NCBI RefSeq assembly: GCF_042682745.1
Contig: NZ_JBHUIO010000002.1
Location: 868,001-932,000 of the forward strand
DNA: 64,000 bases
Direction: 5' to 3'
Source: Tumebacillus_A lipolyticus
GTDB taxonomy: Bacteria > Bacillota > Bacilli > Tumebacillales > Tumebacillaceae
Positions within the stretch are counted from its first letter, which is position 1, and each line of letters begins with the position of its first letter. A program made the translations under genes and the position numbers. The notes below the pieces were generated by a model, which worked only from the letters and a program-made list of their open reading frames with translations, did no database searches and was not told the DNA's origin. This document shows positions 34,355-45,233 of this stretch, piece after piece.

Positions 34355-35830
34355 CTACTTTCGCGTCGGATCGCTCGGATGTAAAATCTTCGGGCGCTTT
34401 GTATTCCATTCGACCGGCGATCTGAACAGCACATGGACCAACGCATTCCAATTGAACGGCAACAGCGGCCAAAAGTAGGGCGTGTCGAGCGATTTGGTTC
34501 GCACGAGCAAAAACAGCCACAGCACCACGCCGATCACAAACCCCCAGAAGCCGAAGATTCCGGTGATCACCAACAGCAGCAAGCGGATCAGCTGATTGGC
34601 GAGCGACAGTTCATAGCTCGGCGTGGCAAACGTTCCGATCGCCGCGATCGACGTAAAGAGGATCACTTCGCTGGTAAAAAAGCCGATGTCGATCGCCACC
34701 TGCCCGACCATCAGAGCGGCGACCAGCCCGAGCGCCGCCCCGAGCGGGTTGGGCGTATGGATGGCAGCCATTCGCAGCAAGGCCAACCCGGTCTCCGCAA
34801 ACAGCAGTTGCCAGAGCAAAGAGACGGCCAGCGCCTTTTCCGGCACGGTCCACTTCATAAAGTTGGGCAGGTAGGCCGGATCCATCACCAGCGCCATCCA
34901 GAACGGGCTGAGCAGGATGGAAAAAAGGATCGCCAGAAAGCGCAACCAGCGCACATAGACGCCGATGATCGGCTTTTGACGGAACTCTTCCGCATGCTGA
35001 ACATGATGAAAAAAAGTCGTCGGCGTGATCATCACGCTTGGCGAGGTGTCCACATAGATCAGCACATGCCCTTCCAAAAGATGTACCGCCGCCACATCGG
35101 GACGCTCCGTATAGCGCACCAGCGGGTAGGGATTCCAATTCCTGCCGAACATCAGCTCTTCGATCGTCTTCTCCGCCATCGGCAGACCGTCGATCTCGAT
35201 CTCGTGCAGCTTGTTGCGGATCAGGGTGACCAGATCGGGATTGGCCACATCTTCAAGGTAGGCGACGACAATATCCGTCTTGGAGCGCTTGCCGACTTGA
35301 ACGTACTCCATGCGCAGCTGAGGATCGCGGATGCGGCGACGGGTGAGCGCGGTGTTGAAGATCATCGTCTCGACAAAGCCATCGCGCGACCCGCGCACGA
35401 CGCGCTCCAGATCGGGCTCGGCGGGACCTCGCGCCGGATAGGTTCGCGCATCGACTGCGATCGCCTGCGCCTCCCCATCGATCAGAAAGACGAGCGGCCC
35501 AGAGAGCACCGCCGTCTTCACCCCTTCCAAGTCGCCTACGATCTCCACCTCAAGGTAGCCGATCTGCGTCTCCAGCAGCTTTTTGATCGCCTTTGCATGG
35601 AGCGCATGTGAGCCGAGCAGCGCGAGGTGCTCCATGATCCGATTCATGATGTCATCTTTGGCCAAGCCATCGACAAAATAGAGTGCTACCCGCTTGCCGC
35701 CATATTCCAGTTCACGGCAGAGCAGATCGAAACTTTTTTCTACGCCCAGCTCTTGGTTGAGCATGTCGACATTCTGTTGGATGTCGGTGCTGAGCGGTCG
35801 CTTCTCTTGTGGCGTGAGCAGGTCTGGCAC
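34355..35830 (-). CDS. SpoVAF-type spore germination protein (GerA family)
   Basis: A 491-residue GerA-family membrane protein, matching B. subtilis SpoVAF (about 493) rather than the more variable receptor A subunits. The N-terminal soluble half carries the GDLEGVKTAVLSGPLVFLIDG-type and RGSRDGFVETMIFNTALTRRR motifs. The C-terminal half has about five membrane helices. I chose the GTG at 35830, which follows AAGGAGGTG; the frame upstream is not coding. SpoVAF usually closes the spoVA operon, but no spoVA genes flank it. CATACTG at 35868-35874 is a possible sigma-G -10 element. Confidence 0.85.
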   Translation of the reverse strand: MPDLLTPQEKRPLSTDIQQNVDMLNQELGVEKSFDLLCRELEYGGKRVALYFVDGLAKDDIMNRIMEHLALLGSHALHAKAIKKLLETQIGYLEVEIVGDLEGVKTAVLSGPLVFLIDGEAQAIAVDARTYPARGPAEPDLERVVRGSRDGFVETMIFNTALTRRRIRDPQLRMEYVQVGKRSKTDIVVAYLEDVANPDLVTLIRNKLHEIEIDGLPMAEKTIEELMFGRNWNPYPLVRYTERPDVAAVHLLEGHVLIYVDTSPSVMITPTTFFHHVQHAEEFRQKPIIGVYVRWLRFLAILFSILLSPFWMALVMDPAYLPNFMKWTVPEKALAVSLLWQLLFAETGLALLRMAAIHTPNPLGAALGLVAALMVGQVAIDIGFFTSEVILFTSIAAIGTFATPSYELSLANQLIRLLLLVITGIFGFWGFVIGVVLWLFLLVRTKSLDTPYFWPLLPFNWNALVHVLFRSPVEWNTKRPKILHPSDPTRK

Positions 35831-35935
35831 AGATCGCACCTCCTTATTGCTTCCATCCGATACTCCCCAGTATGAACCTGGGATGAAGCGGTTCAAACAT
35901 GGGGAAGCTATCTTGCAGAATTGGAGGTGGAACTG

Positions 35936-36187
35936 ATGGCAAGGAAAGGGAAAAAAAGCTGGTTTCGCAATTCGGAGCTCGAATATGTGCAGTCGATCCG
36001 CAATACGGTTGTGCCAGAGGAGTTTCCAGAGGGCCCCTATGGCTCGACCGTGTTCCTCGATCAACCGTTAGGCAAATCTACCCCATGGGAGCCAGGTCAA
36101 CAGGTCACCTCCCGCTTTTTCGACGAAAATCCAGCGTTCACCGACACGCTTGCACGCCCGCCCGAAGCGGATCAGCCCGAGCTATAG
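35936..36187 (+). CDS. Small uncharacterised protein, divergent from the spoVAF-like gene
   Basis: An 83-residue hydrophilic protein, basic at the N terminus (MARKGKKSWFRN) and acidic at the C terminus. Recognisable segments are YGSTVFLDQPLGKSTPWEPG and RFFDENPAF. I do not recognise the family. The ATG has GGAGGT seven bases upstream and a stem-loop follows the stop, so it looks like a real gene. Position beside a spore gene makes a spore protein possible but unproven. Confidence 0.65.
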   Translation: MARKGKKSWFRNSELEYVQSIRNTVVPEEFPEGPYGSTVFLDQPLGKSTPWEPGQQVTSRFFDENPAFTDTLARPPEADQPEL

Positions 36188-36197
36188 CCTCCCACGC

Positions 36198-36230
36198 AAA
36201 CAGCCCTGCTCCATCTTGAGCAGGGCTGTC
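36198..36230. terminator. Terminator-like stem-loop between convergent genes
   Basis: Perfect inverted repeat ACAGCCCTGCT / AGCAGGGCTGT between the small plus-strand gene and pspA. T tracts are short on both sides. Confidence 0.6.
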
Positions 36231-36293
36231 CTATCTATCCAAATCACGTTCGAGAGAAATCTGCTTCCTCTCTATCTTTTTCTGACCGTTTGC

Positions 36294-36962
36294 TTATTTG
36301 TTCAATCGTGCTTTCAACGCTTCCAGTTCAGCATCGATGCCCGACGTGTCCTTTTTGTTCAACTCGGCAAACTCGCGGTCGAGCGATTTGCTGCCCGACA
36401 TCTCCTGCGAGGCTTCCGCTTCTGCTTCCAACTGGAGCACTTTCTCCTCCATGCGAGAAAATCCTTTCGCCGCATTGTCGGTGCCGATGCCGGAGAGCGT
36501 CTGGTTGATCTGCTTCTGCGCCTTGGCAGCTTCTGCGCGAGCTTTCAGGGTATCGCGCTTGTTTTTCATCTCCGAAAGCTGATCTTTCATCTCGCCCAGC
36601 TTGCCGCGCAGCCCATCTGCCGTCACTTTTGCCGATTCGTATTGCGCCTTAAAATCGGCCGCTTTGTCGGTCACCGCCTTCTTATCCACCAGCGCGCGGC
36701 GCGCCAAGTCTTCATTGCCCGCTTCCAACGCTTGCAGCGCTTGTGCTTCTCGCTTGGTTGCCAGCTCTTCCGCCTCTTGGTACTGCTGCTTCAGCTTTTT
36801 CTCGACGGCGATCTGCTTGGCCACCGCAATCTCTGCATCTTGCACATCCTCTTCCATATCGCGCAAGTACTGATCGAGCATCTTCACCGGATCTTCCGCT
36901 TTGTCGAGCAGTGCGTTGATGTTCGCCATCGTCAAATCGCGCAGTCGTTTAAAAAGTGCCAT
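36294..36962 (-). CDS. pspA: Phage-shock protein A (PspA/IM30 family)
   Basis: A 222-residue coiled-coil protein that binds and stabilises the membrane. The PspA start MALFKRLRDLTMANINALLDKAEDP and the motif MLDQYLRDMEEDVQDAE are typical. Heptad-rich helices continue to the C terminus. I chose the ATG at 36962 with a GGGAGGT site; the frame upstream runs through the promoter. A sigma-W-type promoter lies 53 bases upstream, as for B. subtilis pspA. Confidence 0.93.
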   Translation of the reverse strand: MALFKRLRDLTMANINALLDKAEDPVKMLDQYLRDMEEDVQDAEIAVAKQIAVEKKLKQQYQEAEELATKREAQALQALEAGNEDLARRALVDKKAVTDKAADFKAQYESAKVTADGLRGKLGEMKDQLSEMKNKRDTLKARAEAAKAQKQINQTLSGIGTDNAAKGFSRMEEKVLQLEAEAEASQEMSGSKSLDREFAELNKKDTSGIDAELEALKARLNK

Positions 36963-37014
36963 GTATTTTCTACCTCCCGAGTAATTTGGTTGGGGTCGTT
37001 TCCTTATGCTATGT

Positions 37015-37042
37015 AATACGGTTAACTCTGGCGGCGGTTTCA
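37015..37042 (-). promoter_or_regulatory. Sigma-W-type (ECF) promoter of pspA
   Basis: TGAAAC, 16-base spacer, CGTATT on the minus strand, 53 bases before the pspA ATG. This fits the sigma-W consensus TGAAAC-N16/17-CGTA. No sigW gene is in the window. Confidence 0.7.
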
Positions 37043-37082
37043 CCCATTCTGCACAATTTTTTGGAAACCGAGCCTGCAGACG

Positions 37083-37116
37083 AAAAAACACCTCTGCAAG
37101 ACGCGCAGAGGTGTTC
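37083..37116 (-). terminator. Rho-independent terminator of the NRPS gene
   Basis: Inverted repeat AACACCTCTGC / GCAGAGGTGTT with a run of six T on the minus strand, about 90 bases after the NRPS stop. It shields pspA from upstream transcription. Confidence 0.85.
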
Positions 37117-37205
37117 CGATTGTAAACGTACGACCTGCAGAACATGATTGCACGTATACAGGCTACAACTGATGATCAAGTGCCGATCGCTTCACTCAAT
37201 GATCG

Positions 37206-40200
37206 TCAGGGGAGCGGGATCTCCGAAATCTTTTGATCCTGATCCTCGATAAACGCTGCGACGAGCGCTTTGAAATGTGACAGCATGCGTTCGATCGTCT
37301 CACGTTTAAACAGCTCGACGCTGTACTCGAACGACCCGACCATGCGTCCATTCGCCTCCGTCATGCCGATCGTGAAGTCAAATTTTGCCCCTTCCAGCTG
37401 CGCTTCCATCGCGCGCACCTCAAGTCCGGGCAGTTTTGCTGCCGGCGTGGGGAAGTTCTGCACCACCAACATCGACTGGTACAGCGGGGTCGTGCGCTCA
37501 AGCGCTTGGGAGATCAGCAATTGTGGAATCATCTGGTGTTCGAACGCGCCAAGCGTCGCCGTGCGCATCCGGCGCAGTAGCTCGCCAACAGTCGGGTCGC
37601 CGGAGAGGTCACCGCGAATCGACGCGTTGCCGATGAAAAAGCCGATCAAGTTTTCCAGCTCTTGGCGATAGCGCCCGGCGATCGGCGAGCCGACCGTGAT
37701 GTCATCACCGCCGCCGTTGCGCATCTGCATCGTCTGGAACGCGCCGAGCAACAGCATGAACAGCGTGATCCCGTTTTGCGCACAGAACAGTTTCATGCGC
37801 TCGGTGAACGACTCAGAAAAGTCGAAGGGGATCAGGCCGGCCGTCCGCTCCATCTGTTCCGGCCGCGGGAAGTCGGTCGGGAAGTTCGGTGGCTTGGCAG
37901 ACCCGAGGTGGTTCACCCAGTACGCCATCTTGCGCTCATAGAACTCGCCTTGCATCCAGCCGCGCTGCCAAGCTGCAAAATCTGGGTATTGAATCGTCAA
38001 TTCTGGCAGCGGCGAAGGCTTGCCCTCCACAAAGGCGGTATACAGTTCGGCAAACTCGCGGGAGAAGACGCCCACCGACCAGCCATCGGTGATGATATGA
38101 TGCATGTTGAGCATCCACAGGTGCTCTTCCTCACTAAACTTCATCAGCGCGCTGTAAATCGGCGGTGCCGCCTCTAAGTCGAAGTTGCGGTTGGCCTCTT
38201 CCGCGAGGAAGCGCTTCACTTCTGCGCTTCGTTCCTCTTCGCTCAGGCCGAGCTTCTCGATGATTTCCAGCTGTTGCTGTCCCGGAGCCAGAACTTTCTG
38301 CCGCACGCCCTCCCCGTTGTCATACAACACGGTGCGCAGCGACTCATGCCGCCTGATGATCTCATCGAACGCTCGCTTCAACACCGCCACATCGAGCTTC
38401 CCTGTGAACAGCATCGCCATCGGAACGTTGTAGATCGGCGTGCCTGGCATCATGCGATCGAGCTGCCACACCCGCTCCTGACCTACAGAGCAGAGCAATT
38501 CGCCATCCCGAGAGACAGAAACGATCGGCGGGAAGTCCTCCCCGCGCTTGCTGGTGAGCGCGATCGCCACCTGCTCGGCCAGCTCAGCCACTGTCGGCGC
38601 TTCGAACATGACGCGCAAAGGCAGCTGCACGTCGAACGATTCGTTGATGCGCGAGATCGTCTGCGTCGCCAACAGCGAATGTCCGCCCGTCTCGAAGAAG
38701 TTGTCGCGAATGCCGATCCGATCGTGTCCGAGCACGATCTGCCAGATCAGCGCCAACCGCTCCTCGACCTCGTTGCGCGGCGCTTCGTATCGACCTTGCA
38801 TCCCGTAATCGGCCGCATCGGGAGCGGGCAAAGCGCGGCGATCCACTTTGCCGTTTTGCGTGAGCGGCAAGGACGGAAGCAAGACGAAAGCGGACGGCAC
38901 CATGTAGTCGGGCAGAATCGTTTTGAGATGTGCGCGCAGCTCGGCGGTCGTCACCTCGGCGCTCTCCACCCCGACCACATAGGCGACCAGACGCTTGTCG
39001 CCCGGACGGTCTTCACGCGCCAGCACGATCACCGACTGCACAGCAGGATGATCGCCGAGCACGCTCTCGATCTCCGCCAGCTCGATGCGGAAGCCGCGAA
39101 TCTTCACCTGATGGTCGATGCGCCCTAAAAACTCTAAGCTCCCATCTGCCAGCCAGCGCACCAAGTCGCCCGTCTTGTACAAGCGCGACCCATCTGTGCG
39201 GAACGGGTTGGCGATGAACATCTCTTCGGTCAGCTCCGGGCGGTTCAGATAGCCGCGCGCAAGCCCTGGGCCTCCGACGAGCAACTCTCCTGGCACTCCG
39301 ACAGGCACAGGCTGCAGCTGGCGGTCGAGCACGTACAGCTCATTGTTCTTGATCGCAGGCCCGATCGGCACCACCGGAGGCACTTGATCAGGATGCGTCA
39401 GCCAGAGCGTAGCGGACGCCACCGTGTTCTCCGTCGGCCCATACGCGTTGGCGAGCACGCAGCCGGGCAGCTTTTGCAGAAATTTTTTCGCATGCGGTGC
39501 GGACATCACATCGCCGCCGACCGAGAGCAGTTTGAGGTGCTGGATGCTGTCCAGCTCCGCCTCGGCCAGCTGCGGCAACAGCCCTGAGGTCAGGAGCGCT
39601 ACCGTCACCCGCTCTTCTGCGAGCACCCGCACCACCTCATCGATCGTCGGCACCTGCGCGGGGAACACGACCAGTTTGGCGCCGTTGAGCAACGCGCCCC
39701 ACACTTCCGGCGTGGCAGCATCAAAGGAGATCGCCGCCAGTTGCAGGAACACCTCGTTCGCACCGAAGATCAGATAGTTGCTGTTCTTCACCAAGCGCGC
39801 TACCCCGCGATGCGGGATCAGCACGCCCTTCGGCTTGCCTGTCGAGCCGGAGGTGTAGATCATGTAGGCGAGATGATCGGGCGTCAGCTGCGTTTCGGGA
39901 GCTTCCACACTCTCCTCAGCCATCTGCGGCCAGTCGCGGTCGAGACAGATCACCTCGGCGCGATGTTCCGGCAGGTCGGCCAACAGCTTTTCCTGTGTCA
40001 ACAGCACGCTGACACCGCTGTCCTCCAGCATGTAGGCGAGACGATCTTTCGGATAGGACGGATCGAGCGGCACGTACGCCCCGCCCGCTTTGACGATGCC
40101 GAGCAGCCCGACCACCATCTCCAGCGACCGCTCCGTGCACAGGCCGACCAGCACATCCTCTCTGACCCCTCTTTTCTGCAGCGCGTGCGCCAGCGCATTG

Positions 40201-41732
40201 GCCCGCTCGTCCAACTCGCGGTAGGTGAGCACCGCGCCTTCAAACGAGACGGCCGCTTTGTCAGGATAGAGCGCTGCCTGCTCCGCAAACATCTGTGGAA
40301 TCGTCTTGTCCTGCGGATACTCCACCGAGTTCCGATTCCAAACGACCAGCTGTCGGTGCTCCTCTTCTGCGCTCAACAGCGGCAGCGTCGCGATCGGCGC
40401 GTCCGGATTGGCCACGATGCCTTCGAGCAGCCTGATCAGATGGCCGACCATTCGCTCGATCGTCGGCGCTTCAAACAGGTCGAGGCTGTACACGAACGAG
40501 CCGCCCATCCCCTTCTCGTGCTCGTTGATCGTCAAGTTCAGATCAAACTTCGCGGTGCTCTGTCCCGTCTCCAGCCCGCTCATCGAAAGCGCCGATACTT
40601 TCGTCGCCTTGGAAGTGCTGGCGTTTTGCATGCCGAACATCGTCTGGAACAGCGGTGTGTAGCTCATGTTCCGCTCCGGTTGAAGCTCCTCCACCAGCTT
40701 TTCAAACGGAAGATCTTGATGGGCGTACGCCTCAAGCGCTGTGGTGCGCACCCGCTGCAGCAGCTCGCGGAACGTTGGCAGTCCAGACACATCGGTGCGC
40801 ATGACGAGCGTGTTGACAAAAAATCCGATCAAGCCCTCGATCTGCCCCATGTTGCGGCCGGCGATCGCCGAGCCGATCGCGATGTCTTCCTGCCCGGAGT
40901 AGCGGCAGAGCAGCGCAGAGTAGGCTGCCAGCATCGTCATGTAGAGCGTGGCGCCTTCCTTTTTCGAAAGCTCGACCAGCTTCTCTGCAAGCTCGTCCGG
41001 CAAGGAAAAGATCTCCACTCCGCCTCGATGGCTCGGCAGCGGCGGACGAGGACGGTCTGTCGGAAGCTGCAACATCGGCGGATGATCGCCGAGCTTCTTC
41101 TTCCAATAAGAGACTTGACGCTCCAGCTCTCCGCCGGACAGGTGCTCCAACTGCCAGCTCGTATAATCGACATACTGAATCGGCAAATCGGGCAGCGGCG
41201 AGGGCAGATTGCTTGTAAACGCCTCGTACAGCACAGCCACTTCTTTCATCAACACGCCGAACGACCAAGCGTCAGAGATGATGTGGTGCATCGTCAACAG
41301 CAGGACATGGTCCTGCTCGTTCAACTTCAACAGCGTCGTGCGCATCAGGGGCCCTGTTTCCAAATCGAATGGGCGACTCCCATCTGCTAGAGCCAATTTG
41401 CTCACATGATCCATCCGCGATTCTTCTGGCAGATAACTCAAGTCCAGCACCGGCATCGCAAACGGTACATTCAACTGCACAACCTGCATCGGCGCGCCGT
41501 TCTCCTCGATAAACACGGTGCGCAGCGTCTCATGGCGATCCACGATCTCCTGCAGACTGCGCGCCATCGCATCCACATCTAGCTTGCCAACCATGCGGGT
41601 AGCAAACGGTATGTTATACATCGAACTGCCCGGCATCAGCTTGTCCAAAAACCACAACCTCTGTTGGGCAAACGATGCTGGAAAGACAAATCTCTCTTCG
41701 GTCAACATCTCCTGGCTTTCTGTCTGTTCCAC
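37206..41732 (-). CDS. Non-ribosomal peptide synthetase, C-A-T-C
   Basis: A 1508-residue NRPS. First condensation domain about 15-450 (HHIISDA at 149-155; the usual Gly after Asp is Ala). Adenylation domain about 470-960 with YTSGSTGKPKG, NAYGPTE, YKTGD and NGKVDRR. Thiolation domain with GGHSLL near 1012-1017. Second condensation domain about 1070-1500 with intact HHIITDG. No thioesterase or reductase domain follows. By-eye alignment to PheA gives pocket residues D-A-P-L-L-V-A-V-A, mostly hydrophobic, but the substrate is uncertain. No other NRPS, transporter or PPTase gene is adjacent. A good start at 41732 lies before a FAQQRLWFLD C1 motif. Confidence 0.93.
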   Translation of the reverse strand: MEQTESQEMLTEERFVFPASFAQQRLWFLDKLMPGSSMYNIPFATRMVGKLDVDAMARSLQEIVDRHETLRTVFIEENGAPMQVVQLNVPFAMPVLDLSYLPEESRMDHVSKLALADGSRPFDLETGPLMRTTLLKLNEQDHVLLLTMHHIISDAWSFGVLMKEVAVLYEAFTSNLPSPLPDLPIQYVDYTSWQLEHLSGGELERQVSYWKKKLGDHPPMLQLPTDRPRPPLPSHRGGVEIFSLPDELAEKLVELSKKEGATLYMTMLAAYSALLCRYSGQEDIAIGSAIAGRNMGQIEGLIGFFVNTLVMRTDVSGLPTFRELLQRVRTTALEAYAHQDLPFEKLVEELQPERNMSYTPLFQTMFGMQNASTSKATKVSALSMSGLETGQSTAKFDLNLTINEHEKGMGGSFVYSLDLFEAPTIERMVGHLIRLLEGIVANPDAPIATLPLLSAEEEHRQLVVWNRNSVEYPQDKTIPQMFAEQAALYPDKAAVSFEGAVLTYRELDERANALAHALQKRGVREDVLVGLCTERSLEMVVGLLGIVKAGGAYVPLDPSYPKDRLAYMLEDSGVSVLLTQEKLLADLPEHRAEVICLDRDWPQMAEESVEAPETQLTPDHLAYMIYTSGSTGKPKGVLIPHRGVARLVKNSNYLIFGANEVFLQLAAISFDAATPEVWGALLNGAKLVVFPAQVPTIDEVVRVLAEERVTVALLTSGLLPQLAEAELDSIQHLKLLSVGGDVMSAPHAKKFLQKLPGCVLANAYGPTENTVASATLWLTHPDQVPPVVPIGPAIKNNELYVLDRQLQPVPVGVPGELLVGGPGLARGYLNRPELTEEMFIANPFRTDGSRLYKTGDLVRWLADGSLEFLGRIDHQVKIRGFRIELAEIESVLGDHPAVQSVIVLAREDRPGDKRLVAYVVGVESAEVTTAELRAHLKTILPDYMVPSAFVLLPSLPLTQNGKVDRRALPAPDAADYGMQGRYEAPRNEVEERLALIWQIVLGHDRIGIRDNFFETGGHSLLATQTISRINESFDVQLPLRVMFEAPTVAELAEQVAIALTSKRGEDFPPIVSVSRDGELLCSVGQERVWQLDRMMPGTPIYNVPMAMLFTGKLDVAVLKRAFDEIIRRHESLRTVLYDNGEGVRQKVLAPGQQQLEIIEKLGLSEEERSAEVKRFLAEEANRNFDLEAAPPIYSALMKFSEEEHLWMLNMHHIITDGWSVGVFSREFAELYTAFVEGKPSPLPELTIQYPDFAAWQRGWMQGEFYERKMAYWVNHLGSAKPPNFPTDFPRPEQMERTAGLIPFDFSESFTERMKLFCAQNGITLFMLLLGAFQTMQMRNGGGDDITVGSPIAGRYRQELENLIGFFIGNASIRGDLSGDPTVGELLRRMRTATLGAFEHQMIPQLLISQALERTTPLYQSMLVVQNFPTPAAKLPGLEVRAMEAQLEGAKFDFTIGMTEANGRMVGSFEYSVELFKRETIERMLSHFKALVAAFIEDQDQKISEIPLP

Positions 41733-41854
41733 GCTTTCGACCTCCTGACTCGATCAAACTCATTTGTTCAACTGTAATCTGATAAGTGCAAACTCTCTCT
41801 TCCACCTACTTCTTTATTAAAGCGATCTAAACCTTCTTGAAAATCTAAAGTTCA

Positions 41855-41895
41855 GAAAAAAAGCCTCCCGCACAAGAGCGTGCGGGAGGCTTTTC
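41855..41895 (-). terminator. Rho-independent terminator of acsA
   Basis: Perfect inverted repeat AAAAGCCTCCCGCAC / GTGCGGGAGGCTTTT with flanking A/T runs. It lies about 110 bases after the acsA stop; the interval up to the NRPS start shows nothing else. Confidence 0.8.
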
Positions 41896-42003
41896 CACAA
41901 AAACTATCCGATCGGATCGATGTTCAGAATCGCTTCCACCGATCCGTCTTTCCTTCCAAATATCGCTTCTTCAGCAAGCATTTCGAAGTCGAACTCGCTG
42001 CGC

Positions 42004-43731
<1,728 letters not shown>

Positions 43732-43928
43732 TCTCCGGTTCCTCCTTCATGTCCGAAATATTCAAATAATACCATTGCAACACATTGTATCACATCGCCA
43801 CAAACAGCCACAACGAATAGTTTCCCTCTCACTGGTAGATTCTATGTTCGGTTTCGACAAAAAATTATCAGAACCAGGGCGCCGATTCTCTTTTATAATG
43901 AAGAGAGCACATGGAGGTGAGTCCATCG

Positions 43929-44561
43929 ATGGAACATCCCAAATCCTACTTTTCAAAACAGATCACAACCGCGATTGGCGACCTGATCATCGAAGGCCCG
44001 ATCGAGCCACATCTGCTCGAAGGGTTCGATTTTCATGAAGGTTTAAAAGCGTTTCGCATACCGGAGAAGCAAAAAAAGGCGTTGATCGGCATCGCCGGAC
44101 TGCCGGAAGGGCGGATCATCATCGCCCGCCACGATCGGACGATCGTAGGCTATGTCACCTATCTCTACCCTGACCCGATGGAGCGCTGGTCGGAGGCGAA
44201 GTTGGACAATCTGATCGAGTTGGGCGCGATCGAAGTCGCCGCCCCCTACCGCGGCGTGCGCATCGCCAAAGCGTTGCTCGACATCTCATTTGCAGACGAT
44301 CGGATGAACGACTACATCGTGATCTCCACCGAATATTATTGGCACTGGGATCTGGAAAGCACCGGTCTCACCGTCTGGGAGTACAAAGAGGTGATGAAGT
44401 CGATCATGGGATCGGTCGGCATGGAGATGTACGCGACAGATGATCCGGAGATCACTTCCCATCCGGCCAACATGCTGATGGCGCGCATCGGCTCGCGAAT
44501 CGACCTGGATACGATCGAAACATTTAATGAAGTCCGTTTCAAAAATCGCTTTTTCTACTAA
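43929..44561 (+). CDS. acuA: Acetoin utilisation protein AcuA (protein acetyltransferase)
   Basis: A 210-residue GNAT-fold acetyltransferase, the same length as B. subtilis AcuA. The GNAT acetyl-CoA-binding region is VAAPYRGVRIAKALLDIS. AcuA acetylates and inactivates AcsA, which lies divergently upstream. The ATG at 43929 follows GGAGGTGAG; the ATG 18 bases earlier is too close to the site. A TATAAT sequence at 43894-43899 may be the -10 element. Confidence 0.95.
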   Translation: MEHPKSYFSKQITTAIGDLIIEGPIEPHLLEGFDFHEGLKAFRIPEKQKKALIGIAGLPEGRIIIARHDRTIVGYVTYLYPDPMERWSEAKLDNLIELGAIEVAAPYRGVRIAKALLDISFADDRMNDYIVISTEYYWHWDLESTGLTVWEYKEVMKSIMGSVGMEMYATDDPEITSHPANMLMARIGSRIDLDTIETFNEVRFKNRFFY

Positions 44562-44573
44562 TCGAGGGGGGCT

Positions 44574-45230
44574 ATGCAAATGCTCGTAGAACAGATCATG
44601 ACAGCAGACGTGGTGACGCTCTCGCCGGACAACACGCTGCAAGAAGCGTTTGACATCTCATGGAGACATCGCATTCGGCATCTGCCTGTGGTCAAAGACG
44701 GTACGCTGGTCGGTCTGATCTCCGACCGCGACCTTCGCCATGCGGCCCCATCCCCCCTCGACAGCACGAGCGAATCGGGAGCTCTCTGCCACGTCTCCGT
44801 CGAGCGGTGGATGGTCAAGGATGTGATCACCGCTCATCCGTTCGATTTTGTGGAAGATGCGGCTGCCCAGATGTACAAGCATCGCATCGGGTGCCTGCCG
44901 ATCGTCTCCAAAGGTCGCTTGCTCGGCATCATCACCGAGCGGGACATCCTGCGAAATTTGGTCGAGATGATGGGGGTCAACGCGCCGACTTCGCGCATCG
45001 AAGTGGAGGTGCCCGACCGGACAGGCATGCTGGCCAACATCGCCGACCTCCTGCGCGCCCGCCGCATCAACACCTCCGCGGTGATGGTGTTTCCAAGCCA
45101 GCGGGAAGGATACAGAACGATCGTCTTTCGCATTCGGACGATGGACCCGCGCCGCTTCATCCAAGACATCGAAGCGGCCGGCTATCGCGTCGTCGGTCAT
45201 CCTTCCGCTCTGCTGGACGGCGAGGTGTAG
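44574..45230 (+). CDS. acuB: Acetoin utilisation protein AcuB (CBS-ACT protein)
   Basis: A 218-residue protein with two CBS domains (about 1-60 and 78-135; IMTADVVTLSPD and DVITAHPFDFVEDAA) and a C-terminal ACT domain (EVEVPDRTGMLANIADLL). CBS modules usually sense adenine nucleotides; the exact role in acetate/acetoin use is not established. It begins 12 bases after acuA and ends 3 bases before acuC. Confidence 0.94.
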   Translation: MQMLVEQIMTADVVTLSPDNTLQEAFDISWRHRIRHLPVVKDGTLVGLISDRDLRHAAPSPLDSTSESGALCHVSVERWMVKDVITAHPFDFVEDAAAQMYKHRIGCLPIVSKGRLLGIITERDILRNLVEMMGVNAPTSRIEVEVPDRTGMLANIADLLRARRINTSAVMVFPSQREGYRTIVFRIRTMDPRRFIQDIEAAGYRVVGHPSALLDGEV

Positions 45231-45233
45231 CTG

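Noticed and set aside
39741..41390. Plus-strand open frame of 549 codons opposite the NRPS
   Set aside because: The minus strand has unambiguous C, A and T domain motifs throughout; the plus frame is Arg/His/Gln-rich noise.
43780..43928. CcpA (cre) site in the acsA-acuA intergenic region
   Set aside because: B. subtilis has catabolite control here, but I could not find a sequence close to the cre consensus by eye.
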